From Candidatus Onthovicinus excrementipullorum (GTDB lineage: Bacteria; Bacillota; Clostridia; Oscillospirales; Acutalibacteraceae), in contig DVHG01000001.1 in NCBI GenBank assembly GCA_018712345.1, forward strand, positions 1 through 64,000: DNA of 64,000 nt, given 5' to 3'. Position 1 is the stretch's first letter; each line of letters begins with the position of its first letter. Below the pieces are notes generated by a model. That model was not told the origin of the DNA. It saw nothing but the letters and a program-made list of their open reading frames with translations, and made no database searches. This document shows positions 44,335 through 54,370 of the stretch, in pieces. The translations under genes and the position numbers were made by a program.

Positions 44335-46437
44335 TTATTCTTTTTCACCCGCGCCCGGCTGCTCCACGTCCGGGAGTTCTTCGGGCTGTGCGTCCGGATC
44401 CGGCTGAGCCGTCTCTTCCGGCTGCTCGGTGGTCTCCGGGGCTGAGGCCGGTGTATCCGTCGGTGGGAGCTCACCCTGTGGCGCGTCCTCCGCGTCGCCG
44501 CCGGACACCCCGTCATCCGAAGGCTTCGGCTGATTCGGGACGATCTCCGGCTCCGGGTCGATGGGCTCATTCTTCATGAGCTTATCGAACACCGCCCCGC
44601 TGCACTTCTCATGTGTAATGAGGTACTCGGCCACGCGGGACATCTCCTCCATATGGCTCTCCAGAATTTCACGGCAGCGCCGGTAGGCATTGAGAATGAT
44701 CCGATTGACCTCCTCGTCAATTTCCGCCGCGACCTCCTCCGAGTAGTTGCGCATATGGTTGTAATCCTTGCCGAGGAAGACCTCGTCGTTATCCTTACCG
44801 AAAGCGATCGGGCCGAGCTTATCGCTCATGCCGTACTTGGTGACCATCTTACGTGCGATATCTGTGGCACGCTCAATATCGTTGGAGGCGCCGGTTGAGA
44901 TATCCCCCATGGTGAGCGATTCCGCCACACGGCCGCCCAGAAGCACGACGATGCTGTCAAGCATGTCATTCTTGGTAGTGTAGCTCTTATCCTCCTTGGG
45001 CATGGACATGGTGTAGCCACCCGCCATGCCGCGCGGGACGATGGAGATCTCATGCACCGGGTCCTGACTGGGCAGGCAATAGGTGGCGATGGCGTGACCG
45101 GACTCGTGATACGCAGTGAGTTTTTTCTCCTTATCGCTCATTTTGTGCGAGCGCTTCTCCGTACCGACGACGACCTTGATCGTGGCCTCCTCGATCTCCT
45201 TCATGGTGATGGACTTATATCCCCGGCGCGCGGCGAGCAGTGCTGCCTCATTGAGCAGGTTTTCAAGATCCGCACCCGTGAACCCGGCGGTGGAACGCGC
45301 AATCACACCCAGATCCACATCGGGGGCAAGCGGTTTGTTTTTAGCGTGTACTTTTAGGATGGCCTCACGGCCATTGATATCGGGATAGCCGACCGTCACC
45401 TGGCGGTCAAAGCGACCGGGGCGCAGCAGCGCCGGATCCAGAATATCCGGGCGGTTGGTGGCGGCGATGATGATAATGCCCTCATTCGCGCCGAAGCCGT
45501 CCATCTCCACAAGCAGCTGGTTGAGCGTCTGCTCACGTTCATCGTGGCCGCCGCCCATGCCGGCGCCGCGGTGGCGGCCGACGGCATCGATCTCATCGAT
45601 GAAGATGATGGCCGGGGACTTCTTTTTGGCCTCGGAGAACAGGTCGCGCACGCGGGAGGCGCCCACGCCGACGTACATCTCCACGAAGTCCGAACCGGAG
45701 ATGGAAAAGAACGGGACATTCGCCTCGCCCGCTACGGCGCGGGCCAACAGCGTTTTACCGGTGCCGGGCGGGCCGACGAGCAGGACGCCCTTCGGGATGC
45801 GCGCGCCCAGATCGTTAAACTTGAGCGGATCCTTGAGGAACTCGACGATCTCGCTGAGCTCCTCCTTTTCCTCATCCGCACCGGCGACATCGTCAAAGGT
45901 GGTCTTGCGCTTTTCATCCTTGGCCTGCTTAACGCGCGCCTTGCCAAAGGAGAGGGTGCGGTTGGTCTCATTCGTCATGGTCTGGCTCATCTTACGCGTC
46001 ACATACAGAATCACCAGCAGCAGCACGCCCATCAAAATCAGCGTGGGGATCATGGAGACCCACCAGGAGTCCCCCGAGCCGGGGACGTACTCCGCCTTGA
46101 CCGGTGCATCCGGGTGCTCGCGGTTATACTCCATCACGTGCTCATGGACATCCTGAACAAAGAGGCTCACGTTCGGCACGGTGTACTCCAGCGTTTCCTC
46201 GCCCGAATCCACCGTCTTATACTCCAAAGTACCGCTGCTCATGTTCAGGGAGTACTCCGTGACCTTGTTCTGATCAAACAGGCTGACGATCTGGTAATAC
46301 TCCGTCTTCTCCTTTCCGGGCTGCTGGTGGAATGAGAAGTATGCGATGCCCGCGATCAGCAGCGCCGGTATCAGCACATACGGCAGATATATCAGCCACT
46401 TTTTGGCGGAGTGGTTGCCGTTCTTTTTATCCAACAA
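44335..46437 (-). CDS. ftsH: ATP-dependent zinc metalloprotease FtsH
   Basis: The 700-residue membrane AAA protease degrades misfolded and regulatory membrane proteins. Two membrane segments (17-35, 128-146) flank a ~90-residue outer domain. The AAA domain has Walker A GPPGTGKT (222-229), [34 protein letters not shown], and the zinc motif HESGH near 447. The acidic Pro/Glu/Asp tail of about 70 residues is longer than in Bacillus. The start is TTG at 46437 with AGGAG seven bases upstream. It follows hpt, as in B. subtilis tilS-hpt-ftsH. Confidence 0.97.
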   Translation of the reverse strand: MLDKKNGNHSAKKWLIYLPYVLIPALLIAGIAYFSFHQQPGKEKTEYYQIVSLFDQNKVTEYSLNMSSGTLEYKTVDSGEETLEYTVPNVSLFVQDVHEHVMEYNREHPDAPVKAEYVPGSGDSWWVSMIPTLILMGVLLLVILYVTRKMSQTMTNETNRTLSFGKARVKQAKDEKRKTTFDDVAGADEEKEELSEIVEFLKDPLKFNDLGARIPKGVLLVGPPGTGKTLLARAVAGEANVPFFSISGSDFVEMYVGVGASRVRDLFSEAKKKSPAIIFIDEIDAVGRHRGAGMGGGHDEREQTLNQLLVEMDGFGANEGIIIIAATNRPDILDPALLRPGRFDRQVTVGYPDINGREAILKVHAKNKPLAPDVDLGVIARSTAGFTGADLENLLNEAALLAARRGYKSITMKEIEEATIKVVVGTEKRSHKMSDKEKKLTAYHESGHAIATYCLPSQDPVHEISIVPRGMAGGYTMSMPKEDKSYTTKNDMLDSIVVLLGGRVAESLTMGDISTGASNDIERATDIARKMVTKYGMSDKLGPIAFGKDNDEVFLGKDYNHMRNYSEEVAAEIDEEVNRIILNAYRRCREILESHMEEMSRVAEYLITHEKCSGAVFDKLMKNEPIDPEPEIVPNQPKPSDDGVSGGDAEDAPQGELPPTDTPASAPETTEQPEETAQPDPDAQPEELPDVEQPGAGEKE

Positions 46438-46459
46438 AAATCAACTCCTGTAACAGACT

Positions 46460-46999
46460 TTATTTGGAGTAAACCGCTTCCTTCAGTACTCCAAGATACG
46501 GTAAATTCCGATATTTTTCATCGTAATCCAGACCGTAGCCCACCACAAACTCGTCCGGTACACTCGCGCCGACGTAGTCGGGGATGATATCCGCCTTACG
46601 GCGCTCCGGCTTGTCAAGGAACGTGCAGATCCGCACGCTCGCCGGGCCGCGGTCCATGAGCATCTTTTTCAGATAGCTGAGGGTGACGCCGCTGTCGAGA
46701 ATGTCCTCCACGATCAGCAGATCATACCCCTCCAGATTGATATCAAGATCCTTGACGATCTTTACCACACCGGAGGTCTTGACCCCGGAGCCGTAGCTGG
46801 AGACCGCCATAAAATCAATGCGGCACGGAATATCAATCGCGCGCATCAGATCCGCCATGAATACGACGGACCCCTTCAGAACACTGACCATAAGAAGATT
46901 TTTACCCTGATAGTCCGTGCTTATGCGCCGGCCAAGCCCGGCGACGATGGTGTGGATCTGCTCCTCATTGAGGAGAATCCGTTCAATATCCTCTCTCAT
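46460..46999 (-). CDS. hpt: Hypoxanthine phosphoribosyltransferase
   Basis: The 179-residue purine salvage enzyme transfers ribose phosphate from PRPP to hypoxanthine or guanine. The PRPP loop LLIVEDILDSGVTLSYL and KGSVVFMADLMRAI match the family, as does VGYGLDYDEKYRNLPYLGVL at the end. ATG 46999 overlaps the tilS stop (ATGA), with GGAGG six bases before; TTG four codons earlier overlaps the ribosome site. Confidence 0.95.
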   Translation of the reverse strand: MREDIERILLNEEQIHTIVAGLGRRISTDYQGKNLLMVSVLKGSVVFMADLMRAIDIPCRIDFMAVSSYGSGVKTSGVVKIVKDLDINLEGYDLLIVEDILDSGVTLSYLKKMLMDRGPASVRICTFLDKPERRKADIIPDYVGASVPDEFVVGYGLDYDEKYRNLPYLGVLKEAVYSK

Positions 47000-48336
47000 A
47001 TGTTCCTCCAAATTCGGATCTGATAAAAGCGCCGTGTCTCCGCCCCCAGGCGGGCGCGGACATCCGGCCCAAAGCCCTCCGCCCAGAGGACACCCGCCTC
47101 ATCAGCTGCGATCACGCACATCGCGCGGGCATCCGGCGGGATGTGCGCCTCATTAAACAGCTTTTTCAAGCTCTTGCGCGGGCGGCCCGCCAGCTGAAGG
47201 GCATCACCCGGTGCTCTGGAGCGAAGGACTGCTTTTCTGTTTATTTTATCACAATCGACCGCGATATCCAAGACTTCATTTTTAAACTTTTTGTGTCCTG
47301 CAGATTGCAGAATGATTTCAGCCTCTCCGCCGGGGATCGTATATCGGCCCGGCCTGAGCGGGAAACAGAACGGCTCCGGTTCCTTTTCCGCGGCCGGGAA
47401 AGTCAAAAAGCCGCCGGAGACGGCGACATCCACCCCCCCGTTGAGCGACGCGCGCCCGCCGCTGTGCAGCATCTCCTCCAGCCGGATCAGGTGCCGCCGC
47501 TCAGGCATCACCCCGCCGTGCGTATAGAGAATCCGGTAGAGCGCGCGGCGGCGCACCGGCGGCGTCAGGGCGCTGAGCAGCTGCGCGTCATACCGCCCGC
47601 CGCACTCCGCCCCGTGCAGTGCCTCCTCCGCCAGATGGCTGAGGCAGGCCTCATCCTCCCGGGCATCAGTCAGAAAGCGGCAGAAAGCATCCTCCATCGC
47701 CGGATTGATCTGACGGAGCTGCGGGACAACATCAAGCCGGATGCGGTTGCGCGTATAGGCCCGGCTGCGGTTGCTGGAATCCAAGCGGTATTCAATCCCG
47801 TTTTCCGCACAGTACGCCTCCACCTGATCGCGCGTGCAGTCGATCAGCGGGCGGATCACCGCCCCACGCACAGGCGGGATGCCGCACGCGCCGCGCAGGC
47901 CGGCGCCGCGTGTCAGATTGTAAAGAACGGTCTCCACGCTGTCGGACAGGGTGTGGGCAGTGGCCGTTTTCCCGCCCAGGGAGGTCAGATAGTGATAGCG
48001 CACCCGGCGGCCGCACTCTTCAATCCCAAGGCCGCGTTCCTGCGCGAGGGTACCTACATCGGCACGCAGCACGTGCAGCGGAACCGCGTGCCCGTCACAG
48101 ACGGACCGGACAAAACGCTCGTCCCCGTCGGATTCCTCCCCGCGCAGCAGGTGGTTAACGTGGGCCGCCTCCAGCACCAGTCCCAGACGCTCCCGCAGCG
48201 CCAGCAAAAAATGCAGGAGCGCCATGGAATCCGCACCACCGGAGAGTGCGATAATCACGCGCTCCCCCGGGGCGAGCATCCCATAACGCTCCACCGTTTC
48301 CATTGCCTGCCGTTCCAGAGACTTATTCATATTCAT
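46996..48336 (-). CDS. tilS: tRNA(Ile)-lysidine synthase
   Basis: The 446-residue enzyme converts C34 of tRNA-Ile(CAU) to lysidine, so the tRNA reads AUA. The PP-loop SGGADSMALLHFLL is near residue 33. HVNHLLRGEESDGDERF and the TAHTLSDSVETVLYNLTRGAGLRG block follow, and a C-terminal domain contains the RKSLKKLFNEAHIPPDAR segment. ATG 48336 overlaps the dnaB stop (ATGA). Confidence 0.94.
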   Translation of the reverse strand: MNMNKSLERQAMETVERYGMLAPGERVIIALSGGADSMALLHFLLALRERLGLVLEAAHVNHLLRGEESDGDERFVRSVCDGHAVPLHVLRADVGTLAQERGLGIEECGRRVRYHYLTSLGGKTATAHTLSDSVETVLYNLTRGAGLRGACGIPPVRGAVIRPLIDCTRDQVEAYCAENGIEYRLDSSNRSRAYTRNRIRLDVVPQLRQINPAMEDAFCRFLTDAREDEACLSHLAEEALHGAECGGRYDAQLLSALTPPVRRRALYRILYTHGGVMPERRHLIRLEEMLHSGGRASLNGGVDVAVSGGFLTFPAAEKEPEPFCFPLRPGRYTIPGGEAEIILQSAGHKKFKNEVLDIAVDCDKINRKAVLRSRAPGDALQLAGRPRKSLKKLFNEAHIPPDARAMCVIAADEAGVLWAEGFGPDVRARLGAETRRFYQIRIWRNI

Positions 48337-49718
48337 TCACCAAAGTTTTCCGCAAGGGTGGTAAAGAGCGTAAATTCGGAATTCCAGCCGAGCTTGACCG
48401 TCTCCGTGGGGCCGTGGCGGTTCTTGGAAACGATAACCTCAATCACGCTGCTCGTCGGCTTGGGCATGTTGGGGACCTGTTCGCCGTCCTTGCCCTCGCT
48501 GTCATAATAATCGTCCCGGTAGAGCATCATGATGATGTCCGCATCCTGCTCGATGGAGCCGGACTCACGCAGGTCCGACATCTGGGGGCGGTGTGATTTG
48601 CCGCGCCCCTCCGTCACACGGGAGAGCTGCGCCAGCGTGACGACCGGGATATTCAGATCCTTGGCCATCAATTTCAGGTTCCGCGTGATCTCGGAGACCT
48701 CCTGCACGCGGTTATCCGTGCGGGTGCCGGATTTCATCAGCTGGAGATAGTCGATAAAGATGCAGTCTACATCCTTCATCCGCCGTACGCGCGCCTTCAT
48801 CTCCGGCGCGGTGATGGTGGACGTATCGTCAAAATAGAGCGGACAGTCATTGAGCTGGATGGTCGCCTCGCCCAACCGGACCCAGTCATCCGGATCGAGT
48901 TCGCCGTTGCGCATCTTGACGCTCTGCACGCGCGACTGCATGGAGAGCACCCGCTGTGCCAGCTGCTCCTTGTTCATCTCCAGAGAGAAAAAGAGCACCT
49001 TTTTGTGCGCTTTGAGCGCGACATTCAGCGCCATATTCAGGGCAAAGCTCGTCTTACCCATGGCGGGGCGGGCGCCGACGATGACCAGATCCGACTTATT
49101 CAGGCCGGAGATAACCTTGTCCAGCGCGGAAAACCCGGTGGAAGTCCCCAGGTACTCCTCCTTATCTGCGGAGGTGATCTTATGCAGGTGGTCGTAGACC
49201 TCATTGACAATGATATCCCCAATCTGCGCTGGGCCGTTTGTGCTCCGGCCGCGGCGGATATCATAGATGCGCTGCTCCGCGGCATCGAGCAAGATATCCG
49301 GGGAATCCGCCTGCTCCATGGCCGTGTTGATAATATCACGTGAGGCCTCAATCAGCGATCGGATATAGTACTTATCGCGCACCGTACGGGCGTATGCCTC
49401 CACATTGGCCGTGGTGGGGAACGCGTCCAGCAGGCGGAAGAGATACTCCTTCCCCTCCTCATCCCGGAAGATATTGTCCCGCCGCAGCATATCGAGAAGC
49501 ACGAGCGGATCCACCTTGTTCCCCGTGGCGTCAATACTGACCATCGCGGAAAAGATCGCCTGATGGCGAGGCAGGAAGAAGTAGTCCGGCTTGAGGATCA
49601 GCATCACCTGTGTCATACACTCCGGATCCTTCAGGATACAGCCAAGCACAGCCTGCTCCGATTCCAGGCTGTGCGGCAGATCCGCCTCATTCAGTTGTGC
49701 AAACGGCATATTTTCCAT
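48333..49718 (-). CDS. dnaB: Replicative DNA helicase
   Basis: A 461-residue hexameric helicase (DnaC in Bacillus nomenclature). It has an N-terminal domain (LPHSLESEQAVLGCIL) and a RecA-like motor with Walker A GARPAMGKTSFALN, Walker B CIFIDYLQLM and RESGSIEQDADIIMMLYR. It follows rplI by eight bases. ATG 49718 has GAGGAG a little far upstream, so the ATG at 49709 is an alternative start. Confidence 0.96.
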   Translation of the reverse strand: MENMPFAQLNEADLPHSLESEQAVLGCILKDPECMTQVMLILKPDYFFLPRHQAIFSAMVSIDATGNKVDPLVLLDMLRRDNIFRDEEGKEYLFRLLDAFPTTANVEAYARTVRDKYYIRSLIEASRDIINTAMEQADSPDILLDAAEQRIYDIRRGRSTNGPAQIGDIIVNEVYDHLHKITSADKEEYLGTSTGFSALDKVISGLNKSDLVIVGARPAMGKTSFALNMALNVALKAHKKVLFFSLEMNKEQLAQRVLSMQSRVQSVKMRNGELDPDDWVRLGEATIQLNDCPLYFDDTSTITAPEMKARVRRMKDVDCIFIDYLQLMKSGTRTDNRVQEVSEITRNLKLMAKDLNIPVVTLAQLSRVTEGRGKSHRPQMSDLRESGSIEQDADIIMMLYRDDYYDSEGKDGEQVPNMPKPTSSVIEVIVSKNRHGPTETVKLGWNSEFTLFTTLAENFGE

Positions 49719-49726
49719 GGGAAATA

Positions 49727-50170
49727 TTACTCCTCACTGACCGCCACATAGACCGTCGCGGTGACTCCATAGCCAAATTTGACCGTGGCCTGATAGGTGC
49801 CGAAATTCTTGATCTCCTCGACCTCAACCTTGCGTTTATCGGCCTTGACGCTGTAGTCGGAGGCGAGCCGCGCAGCGATATCCTTAGCCGTGACGGAACC
49901 GAACAGCCGTCCGTTCGTCCCCGCTTTGGCGGTGATGCGGATTGTCTGGCCGTCGATCTTTTTGGCAAAGGCCTGTGCCTGCTTGGTCTCGACCTCAATC
50001 CGGTGCTGCTCGGCGGCCTCACGCCCACGCAGCTCCGTCATCGCCTGGGCATTTGCCTCCACGGCGAGCTTACGCGGGAACAGGAAATTGCGCGCATAGC
50101 CGTCAGTCGTCGTCACGAGCTCGCCCTTTTTCCCGAGCCCTTTTACATCCTGGGACAGAATTACTTTCAT
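49727..50170 (-). CDS. rplI: 50S ribosomal protein L9
   Basis: A 147-residue ribosomal protein with the signature [36 protein letters not shown], a long central helix ([27 protein letters not shown]) and a C-terminal domain. Three bases separate it from gdpP. GGAGGATTAAACC precedes the ATG. Confidence 0.97.
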   Translation of the reverse strand: MKVILSQDVKGLGKKGELVTTTDGYARNFLFPRKLAVEANAQAMTELRGREAAEQHRIEVETKQAQAFAKKIDGQTIRITAKAGTNGRLFGSVTAKDIAARLASDYSVKADKRKVEVEEIKNFGTYQATVKFGYGVTATVYVAVSEE

Positions 50171-50173
50171 GGT

Positions 50174-52171
50174 TTAATCCTCCGTCTGAACGTCCCCCAG
50201 GGACGCGTAATATTTATCAATCTCAGAGAGCAGGCGCACCTTGGCGTCCGTCAGGCTGATATCGTCGAGCTGGGCCGCCGCCATGGTCTGATGGCCGCCG
50301 CCGCCCAGCGCCTCCATGATGAGCTGTACATTGATCTTCCCCATGCTGCGCGCGGAGATGTTGACAAGGCCGTCCGACGCATAGAGGACAAAGGATGCCT
50401 TGACACCGGTGATATTGAGCATTTCATCCGCCGCCTGGGAGGAGATCACGCGGATATCGTTATCCACAATATCCGCAATGGCGATCGCACACTCGCGGTA
50501 GACGTCCGCACCGGAGACGATCGTATTTCTCATTTTATAATCTTCAATGTCATCTGTAAAGAGCTGTTTGACACTGATGATATCGGCGCCGCAGCTCTTC
50601 AGATAGGCGGCCGCCTCAAAGGTGCGCACGCCCGTGCGCATGATAAAGTTGCGCGTGTCAAGCATAATGCCGGCGAGCAGCGCCTCCGCCTCAAATTTCC
50701 CGACCACCGGCTTATTGCCACGCTGGCCCATGTATTGCAGTAGTTCCGTCACCATCTCGGACGCCGAGGACGCCCCCGGCTCGTGGAAAAAGATCAGGGC
50801 GTTTTCAATGTGGTCGACGACTTTGCGGTGATGGTCAATGACGATGACCGCCTTGGCCGCACGGTACAGCTCCGGGGACTCCACAAAGTCCGGGCGGTGC
50901 GTATCCACAATGATGAGCAGGCTCTTTTTGGTCAGAATCCGCAGCGCCTGCTCGGGCTCGATGAGCATGCCGCCCCTGCCCTGCTCATCCATGCGCTTGA
51001 CGAGCGGCATGGTCAGTGTCTTGTGCCGGGACATGACGATATAGGCCTCTTTCTTCTGGGCGATCGCCTCACTGTACATGCCGATGGCGGCGCCGAGCGC
51101 ATCCAGATCGGCAAAGCGGTGGCCCATGATCAGGACATTTTCACTGCCCTCAATCAGTTCCTCGATGGCGGTGGCCGTGATGCGCGTATGTACCTTTGTC
51201 CCCTTTTCGACGCCCATGGAGACGCCGCCAAAGAACTCGTAGGCATCCCGCTGCTTGATGGCGGCCTGATCCCCGCCGCGGCCGAGCGCCATATCAAGCG
51301 CCTGCTTGGCCTTGTCCCCGCTCTCCTTGACACTGTCCCCGCGGCCGACGCCGATGGAGAGCGTCAGCCCCTTAACCCCTGCATAGGAAAAGCGGCGCAT
51401 ATTCGTCAGCACGCTAAATTTATCGTCGATCATCCTGTTGAGCTGGCGGTCCTCTGTCACCGCGACAAAGCGGGCATCTCCCAGCCTGCACATAAAGGCC
51501 GGGTATTCGGACATCCAGTTTTCAATGATCTTTTCCACGCCGCCCGTAACGGCAGCGCGCTCGGAGTCCCGAAGGTTCTGCGTGGCCTCAAGCAGATTGT
51601 CAGCGGCGATGTACATCACCGCCGGATGCATTCCCTCATATTCCTCCGCAACCTGCTTGAGCGATGTGTCGTCGACAAAGAGGAGCATATACACGGGCAC
51701 CCCGCCCGACCGGCTGCGGCCGAGCGCCCCGGCGTAGACCGTGTACATCCGATCCCCGTAGACGGTGGGCGTGCTGCCGACATCTGCCAGCTCCTGAAGC
51801 GTCACATCGCCGATGAAGGCGTGCACATCCTCATCCTCCAGCTCCTGATCCCCCATGACGCGGGCGCGGAACAGGTCATTGTACCAGACGACCCGGCCCG
51901 CCGCATCCGCCGTGAGGACGGGCAGCGGGAAGCGCTCCACCGATTCACGTTGCGTCAGGTCCAACGCATTGTTCAGGCGCTTGACCGAGCTGTCTACCCG
52001 GCTCTTCAGCCGGTGGGCCAGTACGAGGGAGACGGCCGTGACAACCAGTGCCGCCGCCAGCTCCGCAAGTGCAAGCTGCCACTGCCCGACTAAAAAGGTA
52101 GTCAGGATAAATATGGCCGCCGCTGCCGCAGACAGCGCGCAGATCAGGATTTCGGTACGGAATTTTTTCAT
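50174..52171 (-). CDS. gdpP: Cyclic di-AMP phosphodiesterase GdpP
   Basis: A 665-residue protein with two N-terminal membrane helices (8-28, 33-52), a PAS-like domain, a degenerate GGDEF region and a DHH/DHHA1 phosphodiesterase module. The DHH part shows MGHRFADLDALGAAIG, IVDTHRPDFVE, VIDHHRK and the terminal GGGGHQTMAAAQ, all metal or substrate motifs of GdpP. It hydrolyses c-di-AMP, opposing CdaA at 27762-28688. It is placed between rnj and rplI. Confidence 0.95.
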   Translation of the reverse strand: MKKFRTEILICALSAAAAAIFILTTFLVGQWQLALAELAAALVVTAVSLVLAHRLKSRVDSSVKRLNNALDLTQRESVERFPLPVLTADAAGRVVWYNDLFRARVMGDQELEDEDVHAFIGDVTLQELADVGSTPTVYGDRMYTVYAGALGRSRSGGVPVYMLLFVDDTSLKQVAEEYEGMHPAVMYIAADNLLEATQNLRDSERAAVTGGVEKIIENWMSEYPAFMCRLGDARFVAVTEDRQLNRMIDDKFSVLTNMRRFSYAGVKGLTLSIGVGRGDSVKESGDKAKQALDMALGRGGDQAAIKQRDAYEFFGGVSMGVEKGTKVHTRITATAIEELIEGSENVLIMGHRFADLDALGAAIGMYSEAIAQKKEAYIVMSRHKTLTMPLVKRMDEQGRGGMLIEPEQALRILTKKSLLIIVDTHRPDFVESPELYRAAKAVIVIDHHRKVVDHIENALIFFHEPGASSASEMVTELLQYMGQRGNKPVVGKFEAEALLAGIMLDTRNFIMRTGVRTFEAAAYLKSCGADIISVKQLFTDDIEDYKMRNTIVSGADVYRECAIAIADIVDNDIRVISSQAADEMLNITGVKASFVLYASDGLVNISARSMGKINVQLIMEALGGGGHQTMAAAQLDDISLTDAKVRLLSEIDKYYASLGDVQTED

Positions 52172-52178
52172 GACAACC

Positions 52179-54128
52179 TCACACTTCCATCAGGACGGGC
52201 AAAATCATCGGGCTGCGCTTGGTGCGCTCATACATCAGTCGGGAGACATCGTCCCGCAGGCGTGTCTTAATGCTGTTCCACTCGCGTACGCGGTGCGCCC
52301 GGCAGTCCTCCAGCGCACGGCTGGCCACGCGCTTGGCATCCTCGAGCAGATCCTCCGCCTCACGGACGTAGACAAACCCGCGGGAGACGACATCCGGCCC
52401 AGCGACAATCTCGCCGGTCGTTCCGTCGATCGTGGCGACGACGACGATCAGGCCGTCCTCTGCCAAATGCTTGCGGTCCTTGAGGACCACACTGCCCACA
52501 TCACCGACGCCGTAACCGTCCACGAACACGCGCCCTGCCGGCACGGTGGAGACGGCCTTCAGGTGATCCGGTGTCAGTTCCACGACCACACCGTTGTCGG
52601 GCGTGACGATATTTTTCTTGTCAATCCCCATACTCTCCGCGAGCATTTTGTTCTTGAGCATGTGCTTCTGCTCGCCGTGGACCGGGATAAAGAACTTCGG
52701 CTTGACCAAGCCGATGAGCAGCTTGATCTCCTCCTGACAGGCGTGACCGGACACGTGAACGTCGTACATGCGCTCATAGATCACCTCTGCGCCGAGCTTG
52801 ATGAGCTCATTGACGACGTTGCCCACCGATTTCTCGTTCCCGGGGATCGGGGTGGCGGAGATGATGACATAGTCATTGGGGGTAATGCTGACCTTGCGGT
52901 GGTCGGTCATGGCCATCCGGGTCAGCGCGCTCATGGGCTCCCCCTGGCTGCCCGTCGTGATCAGGACAATTTTATCATTCGGATAGCGGTTGATCAGATC
53001 GATATTAATCAGCAGGCCGTCCGGCACGTGCAGATACCCCAGCTCCGAACCGATGGCGACAACGTTCTCCAGACTGCGGCCGGAGAGGGCAACTTTGCGC
53101 CCGAGGCTCTGCGCGATATCCATGATCTGCTGCACCCGGTGGATGTTGGAGGCAAAGGTGGCCACGATGATCCGCCGGTCGCGCGCCTTGCGAAACAGGG
53201 TCTCAAATGATTCGCCGACCTTTTTCTCACTGGGCGTAAAGCCCGGCCGCTCCGCGTTGGTGGACTCGCACATCATGCACAGCACGCCCTCGCGCCCGAG
53301 CTCAGCAAAGCGCGCCAGATCGATCATCCCGCCGTCGATCGGCGTGGGATCAATCTTAAAGTCGCCCGTGTGGACGATGACGCCCTCCGGCGTATGGATG
53401 GCAAAGGCCAGCGCATCCGGGATCGAGTGATTGACATGGATCATCTCCATGACAAAATTCCCCTTTTTCACCCGGTCGCCCGGCTTGACGACATGCAGCT
53501 TTGCCCGGCCGAGCAGGCCGTGCTCCCGCAGCTTCCCCTCGATCAGGCCGATGGTCAGCCGGGTGCCGTAGACGGGAATATTTACCTTTTTGAGCAAATA
53601 GGCCAGCCCGCCGATATGGTCCTCATGGCCGTGGGTGATAAAAATGCCGCGGATCTTATCCGCGTTGCGCTCCACATAGGTGAAATCCGGGATCACCAGG
53701 TCGACACCCGGCATATCGGCATCCGGGAAGGACAGGCCGCAGTCGACAAGGATCATATCGTTCCCGCACTCAAAGAGCGTCATATTCTTCCCAATTTCAT
53801 TGATGCCGCCGAGAAACGCAATGCGCACCGGCATTTTGGACAGGCTCTTTTTAACCGGCCTGCGTCCGCGGGCGGCGGACTCCCAGGCAATGTTTTCCTT
53901 TGCCGCAACGGGTGCCTTGGCCTGATTTGCCGGCTTCCTGGTGCGGGTGGCTGCGGCCGTCTCTGTTTTGGGAGCACTGCTCCTGCGTGCAGGGCGCGCA
54001 GCACCCTTGGGCGCAGACTTTTTGGTCTGGCTGCGCGCGGCAGGCAGCGTATCGAGCTGCTTTTTCCCACGTGGGGCAGCATCGATGATCTCCGGTACCG
54101 CGTTGCCTGATATTCTGTTTTTCTCCAT
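52179..54128 (-). CDS. rnj: Ribonuclease J with long basic N-terminal extension
   Basis: A 649-residue metallo-beta-lactamase/beta-CASP RNase acting in mRNA decay and rRNA maturation. The catalytic motif HGHEDH is at 166-171; HVNHSIPD, HTGDFKIDPTP, FASNIHRVQQI, ITTGSQGEP and the HVSGHACQEE segment follow. The first ~100 residues are a Lys/Arg/Ala/Pro-rich disordered extension absent from the ~555-residue Bacillus enzymes. It may help bind RNA or ribosomes, which is an inference. ATG 54128 with AAGGAGAATTTGA upstream. First gene of the run to ftsH. Confidence 0.95.
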   Translation of the reverse strand: MEKNRISGNAVPEIIDAAPRGKKQLDTLPAARSQTKKSAPKGAARPARRSSAPKTETAAATRTRKPANQAKAPVAAKENIAWESAARGRRPVKKSLSKMPVRIAFLGGINEIGKNMTLFECGNDMILVDCGLSFPDADMPGVDLVIPDFTYVERNADKIRGIFITHGHEDHIGGLAYLLKKVNIPVYGTRLTIGLIEGKLREHGLLGRAKLHVVKPGDRVKKGNFVMEMIHVNHSIPDALAFAIHTPEGVIVHTGDFKIDPTPIDGGMIDLARFAELGREGVLCMMCESTNAERPGFTPSEKKVGESFETLFRKARDRRIIVATFASNIHRVQQIMDIAQSLGRKVALSGRSLENVVAIGSELGYLHVPDGLLINIDLINRYPNDKIVLITTGSQGEPMSALTRMAMTDHRKVSITPNDYVIISATPIPGNEKSVGNVVNELIKLGAEVIYERMYDVHVSGHACQEEIKLLIGLVKPKFFIPVHGEQKHMLKNKMLAESMGIDKKNIVTPDNGVVVELTPDHLKAVSTVPAGRVFVDGYGVGDVGSVVLKDRKHLAEDGLIVVVATIDGTTGEIVAGPDVVSRGFVYVREAEDLLEDAKRVASRALEDCRAHRVREWNSIKTRLRDDVSRLMYERTKRSPMILPVLMEV

Positions 54129-54370
54129 TCAAATTCTCCTTATTATTTTCATAAACTTATCATACCTAAACAACCCGTCGGCACCCCGCCGGCGAGCTTT
54201 GACTTCACAGGTTCACAGGTGCAGAAAGCACCTGTACAATGTTTTATGTTCGCCGCCGGAGGCGGCCTGCACAAAAGGCAATTTATAACAGACGGCGGCA
54301 CGGCACACTGCGGCGCCGCCAAAACATCCAAATCCCTGCCGCGCGAAATACACGGCTATAGAAATCATTC

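Noticed and set aside
44061-44570. Short plus/minus open frames over the repeat region and the ftsH tail
   Set aside because: They overlap palindromic repeats and the ftsH coding end, lack ribosome sites and look like no protein.
54129-54370. GC hairpins in the gap between rnj and the nucleotidyltransferase gene as an ncRNA or riboswitch
   Set aside because: Several short unrelated stems are visible but no conserved riboswitch core or clear terminator; not enough to call.
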